Counted from the stretch's first letter, positions 46,875 to 56,433 are shown. The stretch is 64,000 nucleotides of DNA from Sphingomonadales bacterium UBA656 (GCA_002299895.1 DBOC01000004.1:19699-83698); one strand, 5' to 3'. The notes: generated from the sequence alone by a model not told the origin. Made by a program: numbers and translations.

Positions 46875-47900
46875 TCAACCCTTTTTCAAATGCCGACGCC
46901 CAAGTAGCTCGGCAATCTGCACCGCGTTCAGCGCAGCGCCCTTGCGCAAATTATCCGACACACACCAGAAGGCAAGGCCATTGTCGACGGTTGGGTCTTC
47001 GCGCACGCGGCTGATATAGGTCGCATCGTCGCCTGCGGCTTCGACCGGTGTCGTATAGCCGCCATCCTCGCGCTTATCGATCAGCATGATGCCAGGGGCC
47101 TCACGCAAGATACTCTGCGCAGTTTCTGCCGACATTTCGCGCTCATATTCGATATTCACCGCTTCGCTGTGGCCGACAAATACAGGCACGCGAACGCAGG
47201 TCGCCGTCAGCTTGATTTTCGGGTCAAGGATCTTCTTGACCTCAACCATCATCTTCCATTCTTCTTTGGTATAGCCATCGTCAAGAAAGCTATCGATATG
47301 CGGGATGACGTTGAACGCGATTTGCTTCGTGAATTTCTTGGCATCGGCACTGTCACCGACAAATATATTGCGGCTTTGTTCGAACAATTCGTCCATGCCT
47401 TCTTTGCCAGCGCCCGACACCGACTGATAAGTCGATACGACAACGCGGGTGATATTTGCGTAATCATGTAAGGGCTTCAACGCGACAACCAATTGGGCGG
47501 TTGAGCAATTGGGGTTGGCGATGATGTTCTTGCGCTTGTAGGTATCGATAGCGTCTGGGTTTACCTCAGGCACAATCAAAGGAATGTCTGGGTCCATCCG
47601 GAAAAGCGAGCTGTTATCAATCACCACACAGCCAGCAGCAGCGGCAATGGGGGCGTATTTCATCGTCGCTTCCGAACCAATGGCGAAAATCGCCATATCC
47701 CATCCGGTCCAGTCGAAATTCTCGATATTCTGGATCCTGAGCATCTTATCGGTATCGCCATATTCGATTTCGACACCTTGGCTGCGCGATGATGCCAGAA
47801 CAGCGATTTCATCGGCAGGGAATGCGCGTTCGGCCAAGATGTTGACGACTTCGCGGCCGACATTGCCAGTCGCACCAGCAACTACGATACGATACCCCAT
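46875..47900 (-). CDS. asd: Aspartate-semialdehyde dehydrogenase
   Basis: Reduces aspartyl phosphate to the semialdehyde for lysine/diaminopimelate, threonine and methionine synthesis. It is 341 aa. The NADP site is VVAGATGNVGREVVNIL. The catalytic Cys132 lies in NPNCSTAQLVVAL, and LTATCVRVPVFVGHSEAVN near 235 supplies the active-site histidine. ATG 47900 has AAGGAAAG about 8 nt upstream. A perfect 14-bp hairpin ends only 22 bases before the start codon, leaving no room for a separate promoter downstream of it. Confidence 0.96.
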   Translation of the reverse strand: MGYRIVVAGATGNVGREVVNILAERAFPADEIAVLASSRSQGVEIEYGDTDKMLRIQNIENFDWTGWDMAIFAIGSEATMKYAPIAAAAGCVVIDNSSLFRMDPDIPLIVPEVNPDAIDTYKRKNIIANPNCSTAQLVVALKPLHDYANITRVVVSTYQSVSGAGKEGMDELFEQSRNIFVGDSADAKKFTKQIAFNVIPHIDSFLDDGYTKEEWKMMVEVKKILDPKIKLTATCVRVPVFVGHSEAVNIEYEREMSAETAQSILREAPGIMLIDKREDGGYTTPVEAAGDDATYISRVREDPTVDNGLAFWCVSDNLRKGAALNAVQIAELLGRRHLKKG

Positions 47901-47922
47901 GTTCACTTTCCTTTTCGGCAAT

Positions 47923-47958
47923 AAAAAAGCCGGGCTCTTTTTGGGAGCCCGGCTTTTT
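47923..47958 (-). terminator. Strong hairpin between rplS and asd
   Basis: Perfect 14-bp stem AAAAAGCCGGGCTC/GAGCCCGGCTTTTT (47924-47937 with 47945-47958) with a 7-base loop. T-runs flank it on either strand, so it could act in both directions. It would end most ffh-rpsP-rimM-trmD-rplS transcripts before asd. Confidence 0.85.
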
Positions 47959-47991
47959 GTGTTCGGTTAGAAACGCAGCGCGGCTCCTGCC

Positions 47992-48384
47992 TTATTCGGC
48001 AGCCTCGGTGGTTTTAATAGAGCGCGGATCACGGCGTTCGGCAATACGTGCCTTCTTACCGGTCAAACCACGCAGATAATAAAGCTTCGCACGACGCACG
48101 ACGCCCTTACGGACGACTTCGATGCTGTCGATATTGGGGCTGTATAGCGGGAATACGCGCTCAACGCCTTCACCGAACGACATTTTGCGTACAGTGAAGT
48201 TGGAGCCCATGCCCTTGTTTGAACGCGCGATGCACACGCCTTCATAATTCTGAATACGCGTACGCTCACCTTCGATGACCTTCACGCCCACCTTGACGGT
48301 GTCACCTGCACGGAATGCAGGAATTTTTTTGTTTTCTGACAAAGCTGCAATAGCTTCGGCTTCGAGTGTTTGGATGAGGTTCAT
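47992..48384 (-). CDS. rplS: 50S ribosomal protein L19
   Basis: A 130-aa large-subunit protein at the 30S-50S interface. Readable motifs are [60 protein letters not shown] and [18 protein letters not shown]. It is the last ribosomal gene of the rpsP-rimM-trmD-rplS operon, starting 7 bases after trmD ends, and is followed by the strong hairpin. Confidence 0.98.
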   Translation of the reverse strand: MNLIQTLEAEAIAALSENKKIPAFRAGDTVKVGVKVIEGERTRIQNYEGVCIARSNKGMGSNFTVRKMSFGEGVERVFPLYSPNIDSIEVVRKGVVRRAKLYYLRGLTGKKARIAERRDPRSIKTTEAAE

Positions 48385-48391
48385 GCCCCAT

Positions 48392-49132
48392 TTAATCCTT
48401 ATTCTTTTGTTGCACGTCAGAGGCAGGCTGAACCCGGGCGTCTTTGTAACGCCCCCAAAGGTCCGGTCTGCGTAACCGAGTGATTTCCTCTGCCTGTTGT
48501 TTCCGCCAAGCAGCTATTTTCGCATGATCCCCCGATCGCAACACTTCAGGGATCATACGCCCATCCCAATCATTGGGTCGGGTATAGTGCGGATATTCAA
48601 GCAATCCTTGTTCAAAAGACTCTTCGTCACCGCTGGAAGAGGCGCCCATTACGCCGGGAAGCAGCCGAATGCAAGCGTCTAACAGCATCAAAGCGCCGAT
48701 TTCGCCCCCAGATAATATGATATCCCCCATGGAAACTTGTTCTATTTCGGGATGGGCATCGAAAAGGCGCTCGTCAAAGCCTTCAAATCGGCCGCACAGC
48801 ACCGTTACGCCGGGACCAGCCGCAAGTTCACGGACGCGCGCTTGCGTGATGGGCTTGCCGCGCGGGGTCATCGCAAGAATTGGGGATTCAGGCTGCGCTG
48901 TGGACGCGTGGACAACCGCAGCCGACAGAATATCCGCCCGCAATACCATCCCTGCCCCGCCGCCTGCTGGCGTGTCATCGACAGTGCGATGCTTATCACT
49001 TGCAAAGTCGCGGATCTGAATGGGCGCGCACGACCATTTCCCCTCCTCGAGCGCACGGCCAGCCAAGGATATCCCCAGCGGTCCGGGGAACATTTCGGGG
49101 TAGAGTGTCAGTATTTGGGTGTGGAAAGTCAT
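48392..49132 (-). CDS. trmD: tRNA (guanine-37-N1)-methyltransferase
   Basis: Methylates G37 next to the anticodon, preventing +1 frameshifting. It is 246 aa. [20 protein letters not shown] opens the SPOUT fold, the substrate loop is [16 protein letters not shown], and the knotted cofactor site is [15 protein letters not shown] then [20 protein letters not shown] 49132 overlaps the rimM stop (ATGA), so translation is coupled. The reading frame is open far upstream inside rimM, but that part is a shadow. Confidence 0.97.
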   Translation of the reverse strand: MTFHTQILTLYPEMFPGPLGISLAGRALEEGKWSCAPIQIRDFASDKHRTVDDTPAGGGAGMVLRADILSAAVVHASTAQPESPILAMTPRGKPITQARVRELAAGPGVTVLCGRFEGFDERLFDAHPEIEQVSMGDIILSGGEIGALMLLDACIRLLPGVMGASSSGDEESFEQGLLEYPHYTRPNDWDGRMIPEVLRSGDHAKIAAWRKQQAEEITRLRRPDLWGRYKDARVQPASDVQQKNKD

Positions 49133-49647
49133 ATCACAAAAGCGGCATCGATGAGGATACGGCCGTCCGCGCCAGCCGCCCATTCGGGCACGGCATCGAC
49201 GGTCATGGGGACCATGAACTTTTTGCCGGGCTTGCCTTCGACAGAGGGCATTTGGATTTCCAGAACATCGCTTGCGCCGAAATTTTCGACCGCGACGCAA
49301 ATACCGAGGTCGCTGCCATCGGTGGACACGCATGGTAGGCCTAACAGGTCGCTATAATAATATTCGCCCTCACCCAATTCGGGCAAAGCCTCCCGCGGAA
49401 CGGTGAGCAGCGTACTGCGCAGCTTTTCTGCGGCATTGCGGTCGTTGATTTCAACAAAGCGGGCAATTGCGCCATCTTTGGTCGGGCGTAGCGACTTAAC
49501 CGTCAACGTGCCTTCATTGAACGTCTTGTAATGTTTCAAGCTGTCCAGACTATCTGCAAACAGCTTGAGACGGACTTCGCCCGTCACGCCGTGCGCGCCA
49601 GAAACGGCGGCAAGCGTGACGGTGTTGACCAATTGGTCGTCTGGCAA
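49129..49647 (-). CDS. rimM: Ribosome maturation factor RimM
   Basis: Assists 30S head assembly by binding S19. It is 172 aa. The N-terminal RimM barrel contains [19 protein letters not shown]. The C-terminal PRC-barrel has [19 protein letters not shown]. The start is TTG at 49647, three bases after the rpsP stop and with GAGGG upstream; no ATG is suitable. It is coupled downstream to trmD. Confidence 0.95.
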   Translation of the reverse strand: MPDDQLVNTVTLAAVSGAHGVTGEVRLKLFADSLDSLKHYKTFNEGTLTVKSLRPTKDGAIARFVEINDRNAAEKLRSTLLTVPREALPELGEGEYYYSDLLGLPCVSTDGSDLGICVAVENFGASDVLEIQMPSVEGKPGKKFMVPMTVDAVPEWAAGADGRILIDAAFVI

Positions 49648-49650
49648 AGC

Positions 49651-50280
49651 TTAGCCCTCGGCCTTTTCTTCAGTTGCTTCTTCTGCGGCAGGAGCAGCTT
49701 CTTCAGCAGCAGGCGCTTCTTCGGCAGCAGCTTCAGCGGGTGCAGCTTCTTCAGCGGCTGGTGCTTCTTCAGCGGCAGCTTCAGCCGGTGCAGCTTCTTC
49801 AGCAACAGGCGCTTCTTCAGCGGCAGGAGCAGCTTCTTCGGCAGCAGGTGCTTCTTCGGCAGCAGGTGCTTCTTCGGCAACTACTTCTGGCTCTGGCTCG
49901 GGTGCTGGAGCAGCAGCTGCTGCTGCGGCCGCTTCTTCAGCTTCAGCTAGCTTGTTTGCCTTGTCTTCCGCACGATCCTTAGCTTTTTGGCCTGGTTCGC
50001 CCTTATTCGGGTTATTTCTGGCCTTACGCTCTTTGACGCCAGCGACATCAAGGAAGCGCGCTACACGGTCCGATGGTTGTGCACCAGCCGCAAGCCAATG
50101 CTTCGCGCGCTCGGTGTCGAGGATTACGCGCTCTGCGCTGTCCTTAGGTGCCTGTGGGTTGTAGCTACCGATACGCTCGATGAACTTGCCATCGCGCGGT
50201 GCACGGGCGTCGGCCACGACGATTTTATAATAAGGGCGCTTTTTCGAACCGCCCCGCGACAAACGCATTGATAATGCCAT
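49651..50280 (-). CDS. rpsP: 30S ribosomal protein S16 with long Ala/Glu-rich tail
   Basis: Small-subunit protein S16. Residues 1-80 are standard ([42 protein letters not shown]). The protein is 209 aa, whereas E. coli S16 has 82. A basic linker (about 82-112) is followed by roughly 95 residues of repeated [14 protein letters not shown] units, very rich in Ala, Glu and Pro. Sphingomonads and relatives often carry some extension; this one is long. The repeats share near-identical codons, pointing to recent expansion. The ATG is preceded by AAAGGTGAG. It lies 44 bases after ffh with no terminator between. Confidence 0.96.
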   Translation of the reverse strand: MALSMRLSRGGSKKRPYYKIVVADARAPRDGKFIERIGSYNPQAPKDSAERVILDTERAKHWLAAGAQPSDRVARFLDVAGVKERKARNNPNKGEPGQKAKDRAEDKANKLAEAEEAAAAAAAAPAPEPEPEVVAEEAPAAEEAPAAEEAAPAAEEAPVAEEAAPAEAAAEEAPAAEEAAPAEAAAEEAPAAEEAAPAAEEATEEKAEG

Positions 50281-50324
50281 AAAACTAACTCACCTTTCTT
50301 AAAATACTTCAATAAAACAGTATA

Positions 50325-51812
50325 TTATTTCTTCTTATTCAAAAGCCTTGCGAGGTCAGGTGGCATTCCGCCACCGCCGCCCATTCCGGGAAATCCGCCC
50401 ATGCCAGGTGGCATCGCGCCGGGGGGAAGGCCGTGCATCCCCTCCATCGCGCCGCCTAAATCGCCGCCACCTTTGCCGCCGCCAAATAACGCAGCAAGGC
50501 CCTTGAGCCCGCCCATTTTGCGGATGCGCTTCATGGCACTTGCCATTTCTTGGTGCATTTTAATCAGCTTGTTGACGTCCTGCACCGTCATGCCAGAGCC
50601 TTTGGCAATGCGTATCTTGCGCTTGGCGTTCAACAATTCTGGCTTGGCGCGTTCTTTCGGGGTCATCGAACCAATGATGGCATCCATATGCACCAGCAAT
50701 TTATCGTTCATGCCGCTGGCGTCCATCGCCTGCTTGGCCTTTTTCATGCCCGGCATCATACCAGCCAATGCGCCAAGACCGCCCATCTTGGTCATCTGGC
50801 GGAATTGGGTGCGCAGGTCGTCCATGTCGAACTGGCCCTTGGCCATTTTGGATGCGAGTTTCTCCGCATCCTCTTTTTCGACCATTTCGGACGCACGTTC
50901 AACCAAGCCGACCACGTCGCCCATGCCCAATATGCGGCCAGCGACACGGCTTGGATTAAATGCCTCAATGGCATCAAGCTTTTCACCGACACCGGCAAAT
51001 TTAATCGGCTTGCCGGTAATGGCGCGCATCGACAATGCCGCACCGCCGCGGGCATCCCCGTCCATTCGCGTGAGCACAATACCTGTCAGATCAACGCGCT
51101 CGCCAAAGCTTTTGGCAACATTTACCGCATCTTGACCCGTGAGCGAGTCCACGACCAACAATATTTCCTGCGGCACAGCAACCGTCGCTACCGCCTGCAT
51201 TTCGTCCATCAATTGCTGATCAACGTGCAAGCGACCAGCGGTGTCGAGGATCAGGACATCAAAGCCCTGCAGCTTTGCCGCCTGCAAAGCGCGCTTGGCG
51301 ATGTCGACGGGCATTTGCCCCTGCACAATCGGAAGCGTCGCGACATCGGTCTGCTTGCCCAGCGTGCCCAATTGCTCCTGCGCTGCCGGACGATTAACGT
51401 CGAGCGACGCCATCAGGACTTTCTTGCCCTGCTTCGTCTTCAACAATTTCGCGATTTTTGCGGTCGTGGTGGTCTTACCCGAACCTTGCAGACCGACCAT
51501 CATGATGATGGCAGGCGGCGCAACAGCCAAATTCAGGTCGCTTTGTTCCGCGCCCAACATGTCCACCAACGCGTCGTTAACGATTTTGACGACTTGCTGG
51601 CCGGGCGTGACGGATTTCAGGACCTGCGCGCCAATGGCTTGCTCGGTTACCTTGTCGATAAAGTCGCGGACAACGGGCAAGGCAACGTCGGCCTCAAGCA
51701 AGGCAACGCGCACTTCGCGCATCGCTTCACGCACATCGGCTTCGTTCAACGCACCGCGACCGCGCAGGCGATCAAACACCCCTCCTAACCGGTCGCTCAG
51801 CTTGTCAAACAT
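50325..51812 (-). CDS. ffh: Signal recognition particle protein Ffh
   Basis: GTPase that, with 4.5S RNA, delivers nascent membrane proteins to FtsY. It is 495 aa. The N domain (1-90) is followed by the G domain with GLQGSGKTTTTAK (107 onward), DTAGRLHVD and TGIVLTRMDGDARGG. The C-terminal M domain is Met/Gly-rich and ends in a Gly-Met-rich tail before LARLLNKKK. An in-frame ATG at 51818 adjoins AAGGA directly, while ATG 51812 has it at a proper 6-nt distance, so I chose the latter. It heads the leftward ffh-rpsP-rimM-trmD-rplS operon; no SRP RNA gene was recognised nearby. Confidence 0.97.
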   Translation of the reverse strand: MFDKLSDRLGGVFDRLRGRGALNEADVREAMREVRVALLEADVALPVVRDFIDKVTEQAIGAQVLKSVTPGQQVVKIVNDALVDMLGAEQSDLNLAVAPPAIIMMVGLQGSGKTTTTAKIAKLLKTKQGKKVLMASLDVNRPAAQEQLGTLGKQTDVATLPIVQGQMPVDIAKRALQAAKLQGFDVLILDTAGRLHVDQQLMDEMQAVATVAVPQEILLVVDSLTGQDAVNVAKSFGERVDLTGIVLTRMDGDARGGAALSMRAITGKPIKFAGVGEKLDAIEAFNPSRVAGRILGMGDVVGLVERASEMVEKEDAEKLASKMAKGQFDMDDLRTQFRQMTKMGGLGALAGMMPGMKKAKQAMDASGMNDKLLVHMDAIIGSMTPKERAKPELLNAKRKIRIAKGSGMTVQDVNKLIKMHQEMASAMKRIRKMGGLKGLAALFGGGKGGGDLGGAMEGMHGLPPGAMPPGMGGFPGMGGGGGMPPDLARLLNKKK

Positions 51813-52054
51813 CGACATTCCTTACCAAATCACCCCATTTGGGGCATAAACGAACAAAAAGCCGGTGAGCGAATCTTCGCCGACCAGCTTGGAAATTATG
51901 GATTTCCAACAAATTATGAATGGCACCACTCGTGCCTTGATGGGGCGCTTACCAACAGATTTCGCAAAAGGCAAATCATTCCGTGTAATGAAGCCCCGAT
52001 ATCCGGCTCCATAAGCGGTGGACACTCTGGCCCACAGCCCCTAAATCGCCGACG

Positions 52055-52861
52055 ATGGCAAAAGGCGAATTTCATAAGATGCATGGGCTGGGCAATGACT
52101 TTGTCATTATCGACGCGCGCGTCTGTGCAATAGACATGCCGCCGGCTCGTGCGCGGGCCATTGCCGATCGTAAATATGGAATTGGCTGCGATCAGCTCAT
52201 CCTGTTGACACATTCCAACATTGCCGATCTCAATATGCGTATATTTAACGCAGACGGCAGCGAAGTTGAAGCATGCGGCAATGCCTCGCGCTGTGTTGTC
52301 GCCTTGCTGAAACAAGATCTAAAAATCGAAACAAAGGGCGGGATTATCTCGGGGCAATTGTCCGGCAGCGCGGTCACCGTTTCCATGGGTGAAGCCAAGT
52401 TCGCGTGGCAAGACATTCCGCTCGCTTTTGCCATGGACAGTGCTGCCCTGCCCTTAGCGTGGGAAGCGCTGGAAAACCCCATGGCGGTCAACATAGGTAA
52501 CCCGCACGCCGTGTTTTTTGTGGACGACGTCGATGCCGTAGATCTCGCACGACTTGGTCCCATCATTGAGCATGACGCCGCCTTTCCAGAGCGTGTGAAT
52601 ATCAATGTCGCGTCCATCGACGGTAATGAAATCCGTCTAACAGTATGGGAACGCGGCGCTGGCCTGACGGGCGCCTGTGGCACGGGGGCCTGTGCCACCG
52701 CCGTTGCCGCTATACGGCAAGGCAAGGTCCAATCCCCTGTTGTTGTGCACCAAAAGGGCGGCAGCTTGACCATCGCATGGACAGCGGGGCAGCCCGTGAT
52801 CATGACGGGAAGCGCGACCTATGTCTTTACCGGCCACGCCAACTGGGACGACTTTGGATGA
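52055..52861 (+). CDS. dapF: Diaminopimelate epimerase
   Basis: Interconverts LL- and meso-diaminopimelate for peptidoglycan and lysine. It is 268 aa. The two catalytic cysteines are Cys74 (EACGNASRC) and Cys208 (GACGTGACA). The substrate motif MHGLGNDFVIID opens the protein. It heads the rightward dapF-mtaB-ftsY-yciB operon; its TGA overlaps the mtaB ATG. The roughly 240-base gap shared with the divergent ffh holds the promoters, but I could not pick out clear -35/-10 boxes. Confidence 0.97.
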   Translation: MAKGEFHKMHGLGNDFVIIDARVCAIDMPPARARAIADRKYGIGCDQLILLTHSNIADLNMRIFNADGSEVEACGNASRCVVALLKQDLKIETKGGIISGQLSGSAVTVSMGEAKFAWQDIPLAFAMDSAALPLAWEALENPMAVNIGNPHAVFFVDDVDAVDLARLGPIIEHDAAFPERVNINVASIDGNEIRLTVWERGAGLTGACGTGACATAVAAIRQGKVQSPVVVHQKGGSLTIAWTAGQPVIMTGSATYVFTGHANWDDFG

Positions 52862-54123
52862 ACGCCCCGCTGCAGAAACCTGAAGTCATCAGCATGGGTT
52901 GCCGCCTGAACCTAGCGGAAAGCAACGCCTTGGCCGAGCAACTTGCCGGGCATGACGATATCGTCATTATCAACAGCTGCGCCGTGACCAATGAATCGGT
53001 CCGCCAAACCCGCCAAGCCATTCGCCAAGCGCATAAACGCCGCCCCGATGCAAAAGTGTGGGTAACCGGCTGCGCGGCGCAGGTTGAACCTGAAACCTTC
53101 GAAAAAATGCCCGAAGTCACTGGCATATTCGGCAATCATGAAAAACAAAATGCGGCTTTGCTGCGCGAAATAATCGAACGCCCTGACCGCCCGGTTGTCG
53201 TTTCGGATATTATGACCATCGTGCAAACCGCGCCGCATTTGGTCACCGCTTATTCTGGCAAGACGCGCGCCTTTGTTGAGGTGCAAAATGGCTGCGACCA
53301 TCGCTGCACCTTTTGCATCATTCCCTATGGACGGGGAAACAGCCGCTCAGTCCCCGCAGGGAGTGTAATCGAACATATCAAAAAGCTGGTGGACAGTGGT
53401 TTTCAAGAAGTTGTGCTGACAGGTGTCGATGTCACCAGCTATGGCCATGACTTGCCGGGGCAGCCCAATTTGGGATCATTGGTCGAGCGCATCTTAAAGC
53501 TGGTGCCAGACCTTCCGCGCCTGCGTCTTTCCTCTATCGACGGCGTAGAAATTGACGCGCGGCTGTTTGACCTACTGACCGGCGAAACGCGCATCATGCC
53601 ACATGTCCATCTGTCATTGCAGGCAGGCGACAATATGATCCTGAAGCGGATGAAACGGCGCCATAGCCGTGAACTGGCGATTGACCTAGTCGAGCGCCTA
53701 AAAGCAAAACGCCCAGATATTACGATTGGCGCGGATATCATCGCAGGTTTCCCGACCGAGGATGACGCCATGTTTGCCAACAGCGTCGACCTCGTGCGCC
53801 AATGCAATATCGTCCATGGGCATATCTTTCCGTATTCGCCCAAAAAGGGCACACCAGCAGCGCGGATGCCGCAATTGCCGCCGCAGATTGTTAAAGCCCG
53901 CGCCAAGGCACTACGCGATGCCGTCGCGACCGAAAAATCTGCTTGGATGAAGGCGCTTATCGGTACCAAGCAAAATGTTGCCGTCGAAAGCGGCGGATAT
54001 GCTGGTCATGCGGAAAATTTCGCGTATCTGAAGCTTGATAAAAAAATGCCCGAAGGCCGTATTGTTTCGGCCCGCATTACCCATATCCAAGACGAAGTTT
54101 TACAGGCAGAGGTTATCGAATGA
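52858..54123 (+). CDS. mtaB: tRNA t6A37 methylthiotransferase MtaB
   Basis: Radical-SAM methylthiotransferase that converts t6A37 to ms2t6A37 in tRNAs reading ANN codons. It is 421 aa. The N-terminal UPF0004 cluster cysteines are Cys15 (ISMGCRLN), Cys41 (INSCAVTNESV) and Cys72 (TGCAAQ). The radical-SAM motif is Cys146-x3-Cys150-x2-Cys153 in GCDHRCTFCIIPYGRG, followed by a TRAM-like tail. The CAVTNES and GVDVTSYG motifs favour MtaB over MiaB. ATG 52858 overlaps the dapF stop. TsaE, needed to make its t6A substrate, is encoded at 34251-34682. Confidence 0.93.
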   Translation: MNAPLQKPEVISMGCRLNLAESNALAEQLAGHDDIVIINSCAVTNESVRQTRQAIRQAHKRRPDAKVWVTGCAAQVEPETFEKMPEVTGIFGNHEKQNAALLREIIERPDRPVVVSDIMTIVQTAPHLVTAYSGKTRAFVEVQNGCDHRCTFCIIPYGRGNSRSVPAGSVIEHIKKLVDSGFQEVVLTGVDVTSYGHDLPGQPNLGSLVERILKLVPDLPRLRLSSIDGVEIDARLFDLLTGETRIMPHVHLSLQAGDNMILKRMKRRHSRELAIDLVERLKAKRPDITIGADIIAGFPTEDDAMFANSVDLVRQCNIVHGHIFPYSPKKGTPAARMPQLPPQIVKARAKALRDAVATEKSAWMKALIGTKQNVAVESGGYAGHAENFAYLKLDKKMPEGRIVSARITHIQDEVLQAEVIE

Positions 54124-55049
54124 GCGAAAATGCTGGGTGGACGAACCGCTTGTTCGGCGGCCTTAAGAAAACATCAGGTAAGCTGACCGAAAATATTGCC
54201 GGACTTGTCACCAAGGCGAAGCTGGACGCAAGCGATCTCGACGAGATTGAGGATGCGTTGATTGCCTCTGACCTCGGCCCTGCCATGGCATCGCAAATTC
54301 GTGAGAAGATTGCGGGTGGCCGCTTTGACAAGGGCATTGATGCCAATGGTATAAGGCAAATCGTTGAGGATGAAATTGCCTCCGTCCTCGCGCCGGTCGC
54401 GTCCCCATTGGAAATTGATGCTTTCCCCCGCCCTCAAGTCATTTTGGTCATTGGCGTCAATGGCTCTGGAAAAACAACGACGATTGCAAAGCTCGCCAAT
54501 CTGTTCCTGGAACAAGATTATGGCGTCATGCTGGCCGCGGGCGATACATTCCGCGCCGCCGCCATTGGCCAGTTGAAGATTTGGGCGGAACGCATTGGCG
54601 TGCCGATAGTCACGGGTCCCGAAGGCGGCGATGCCGCAGGCGTGGTGTTCGACGCGGTCAAAAAGGCAACAGCCGAAGGGATTGATGTCCTGATCGTCGA
54701 TACCGCAGGCCGGTTACAAAATAAACGCGAGTTGATGGATGAACTTGCCAAAATCCGCCGCGTGTTGGGCCGCCTGAACCCAGCCGCACCGCATAATGTT
54801 GTACTCGTGCTGGACGCAACCACGGGTCAAAATGCGTTGTCACAGATTGAAACTTTTAAGGAGGTCGCTGACGTAACCGGACTTGTCATGACAAAATTGG
54901 ACGGCAGCGCGCGCGGTGGCATATTGGTCGCGGCGGCAAAGCAATTCGGCCTGCCCATCCACGCCATTGGTGTCGGTGAGGCGATTGATGATTTGCGACC
55001 GTTCAACCCGCAAGATGTTGCCCGCGCAATTAGCGGGGGTTCGTTGTGA
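54120..55049 (+). CDS. ftsY: Signal recognition particle receptor FtsY
   Basis: Membrane-associated GTPase docking the SRP. It is 309 aa, a short form without the long acidic A domain. The N domain (about 20-95) precedes G1 GVNGSGKTTTIAKLA (112 onward), AAGDTFRAAAIGQLKIWAER, DTAGRLQNK and GLVMTKLDGSARGG. ATG 54120 overlaps the mtaB stop (ATGA). Together with ffh on the opposite strand about 2.3 kb away, it covers both protein halves of the SRP pathway. Confidence 0.96.
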   Translation: MSENAGWTNRLFGGLKKTSGKLTENIAGLVTKAKLDASDLDEIEDALIASDLGPAMASQIREKIAGGRFDKGIDANGIRQIVEDEIASVLAPVASPLEIDAFPRPQVILVIGVNGSGKTTTIAKLANLFLEQDYGVMLAAGDTFRAAAIGQLKIWAERIGVPIVTGPEGGDAAGVVFDAVKKATAEGIDVLIVDTAGRLQNKRELMDELAKIRRVLGRLNPAAPHNVVLVLDATTGQNALSQIETFKEVADVTGLVMTKLDGSARGGILVAAAKQFGLPIHAIGVGEAIDDLRPFNPQDVARAISGGSL

Positions 55050-55675
55050 GCCAAACCACACAAACAACAAAGCCATCGGGCACGCTAAACTTTGTCCTCG
55101 ATTTCGGGCCATTGCTGTTATTCTTTGTCGCGTCAAAATTGGGCAGTTCCGATGCGGACCCCAAACAAGGCGCGATTGTCGGCACTGCGGCATTCATGGC
55201 GGCGATCATCGTCGCGGTCATCGTGTCTAAGCTCAAATTGGGTAAGATTTCCCCCATGCTAAAGCTAACGGCGGCATTGGGCGTTTTCTTTGGCGCGCTG
55301 ACCATATGGTTTCACGATGAACGCTTTATCCAGATTAAGCCGACAATCATTTACGCCTTTTTCGCGGCCCTGTTATTGGGTGGCTGGCTGCGCGGCAAAG
55401 CGATGCTCAAATATGTGCTAGAGGCGGCTTATCAGGGCCTAAGCGAGACCGGCTGGTTGAAGCTGTCATTGCACTGGGGCCTATTCTTCTTGGCGCTCGC
55501 GGGATTGAACGAGATTTTCCGTCGGCCCGAATGGTTTTCGTTTGAGACTTGGCTATCGATTAAAGTGTGGGGCGTGACCGCGCTCACTTTCTTATTTGCC
55601 TTGGTCAATATCCCCATGCTGATGCGGCATGGGCTGAAGCTTGGCGATGATGCGGAGCTTCCGCCGCAGGGATAA
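55046..55675 (+). CDS. yciB: Septation protein A / YciB inner-membrane protein
   Basis: A 209-aa integral membrane protein (IspZ/YciB family) implicated in septation and envelope integrity. Six or so hydrophobic helices can be traced, including FVLDFGPLLLFFVASKLG, AAFMAAIIVAVIVS and WGLFFLALAGLNEIFRR. The GTG start overlaps the ftsY stop (GTGA). It is the last gene of the dapF operon. The older name intracellular septation protein fits; the molecular activity is unknown. Confidence 0.92.
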   Translation: MSQTTQTTKPSGTLNFVLDFGPLLLFFVASKLGSSDADPKQGAIVGTAAFMAAIIVAVIVSKLKLGKISPMLKLTAALGVFFGALTIWFHDERFIQIKPTIIYAFFAALLLGGWLRGKAMLKYVLEAAYQGLSETGWLKLSLHWGLFFLALAGLNEIFRRPEWFSFETWLSIKVWGVTALTFLFALVNIPMLMRHGLKLGDDAELPPQG

Positions 55676-55817
55676 ACGATGTTATGGGTCAGTGCCTGAA
55701 GCGCCCTAACAATGATCTAATGCCATAGGCGCAGAAATTATGTGACAAGCGGCTATCACCCCGATAGTCAGCATAGCATCAGGGGCAATACCACCTGAAT
55801 GCCTACAGGAGGAAAAA

Positions 55818-56381
55818 ATGGCGAAGTTTTTTGGAAATCTACATCTGGTGCTGGTCGCAGGACTCGTGCTGGCATTAGCACTGATGTTCACTCTGCACGG
55901 CGACGGCGTCACGGCGCAAGCCATCACGCGCTGGCTACACACATTTTTCGGGATCGTCTGGATCGGATTGTTGTATTATTTCAATTTCGTACAAATCCCC
56001 ACCATGCCGAAGGTACCTGCTGAGCTAAAGCCAGGCATTTCGAAGCATATCGCGCCATCGGCGTTGTTCTTCTTTCGCTGGGGCGCGGCACTGACCGTAT
56101 TGTTTGGACTCATCATTGCGGTTCAAGCCGGCTACGCGCATCAAGCATTTACGCTGCAAGATCCGTACAAGCTCATTGGCGTTGGCATGTGGCTTGCGGT
56201 CATCATGGCGTTCAACGTGTGGTTCATCATTTGGCCAAACCAAAAGAAAGCGCTCGGCATCGTTGAAGCGGATGACGCGACAAAGGCGAAAGCAGCTACG
56301 ACAGCGATGATGACATCGCGTCTGAACACACTGTTGTCGATCCCGATGCTGTACACGATGGTCAGCTTTAACGGCGGCTAA
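55818..56381 (+). CDS. Urate-oxidase-N-terminal-like (PuuD-type) membrane protein
   Basis: A 187-aa integral membrane protein resembling the N-terminal membrane domain of PuuD-type urate hydroxylases (Urate_ox_N). Four to five helices are visible, with the diagnostic WLHTFFGIVWIGLLYYFNFV near 39-58 and the motif GMWLAVIMAFNVWFIIWPNQ near 123-142. The C-terminal cytochrome c domain of full PuuD is absent, so urate oxidation cannot be claimed. A strong ribosome site, AGGAGGAAAAA, precedes the ATG. It is separated from yciB by 142 bases and followed by a terminator, so it is probably monocistronic. Confidence 0.75.
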   Translation: MAKFFGNLHLVLVAGLVLALALMFTLHGDGVTAQAITRWLHTFFGIVWIGLLYYFNFVQIPTMPKVPAELKPGISKHIAPSALFFFRWGAALTVLFGLIIAVQAGYAHQAFTLQDPYKLIGVGMWLAVIMAFNVWFIIWPNQKKALGIVEADDATKAKAATTAMMTSRLNTLLSIPMLYTMVSFNGG

Positions 56382-56404
56382 GTCCGGCTATCTGGAATTC
56401 AAAG

Positions 56405-56433
56405 AAGGGGTGGCAAATGCCGCCCCTTTTTTT
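56405..56433 (+). terminator. Rho-independent terminator overlapping the end of pspF
   Basis: GGGGTGGCA/TGCCGCCCC hairpin (56407-56415 with 56418-56426, one G-T pair) followed by a run of seven T. It ends the rightward membrane-protein transcript and overlaps the pspF stop codon by 2 bases. Confidence 0.8.

Noticed and set aside
50550..51788. A 412-codon open frame on the plus strand opposite ffh
   Set aside because: Antisense shadow of a clear ffh gene; no domain, no ribosome site, His/Gln/Asn-rich composition typical of reverse reading.
51841..52054. SRP (4.5S) RNA or another small RNA between ffh and dapF
   Set aside because: No GGAA tetraloop hairpin or conserved SRP RNA core could be found; the region seems to hold only promoters and leaders.
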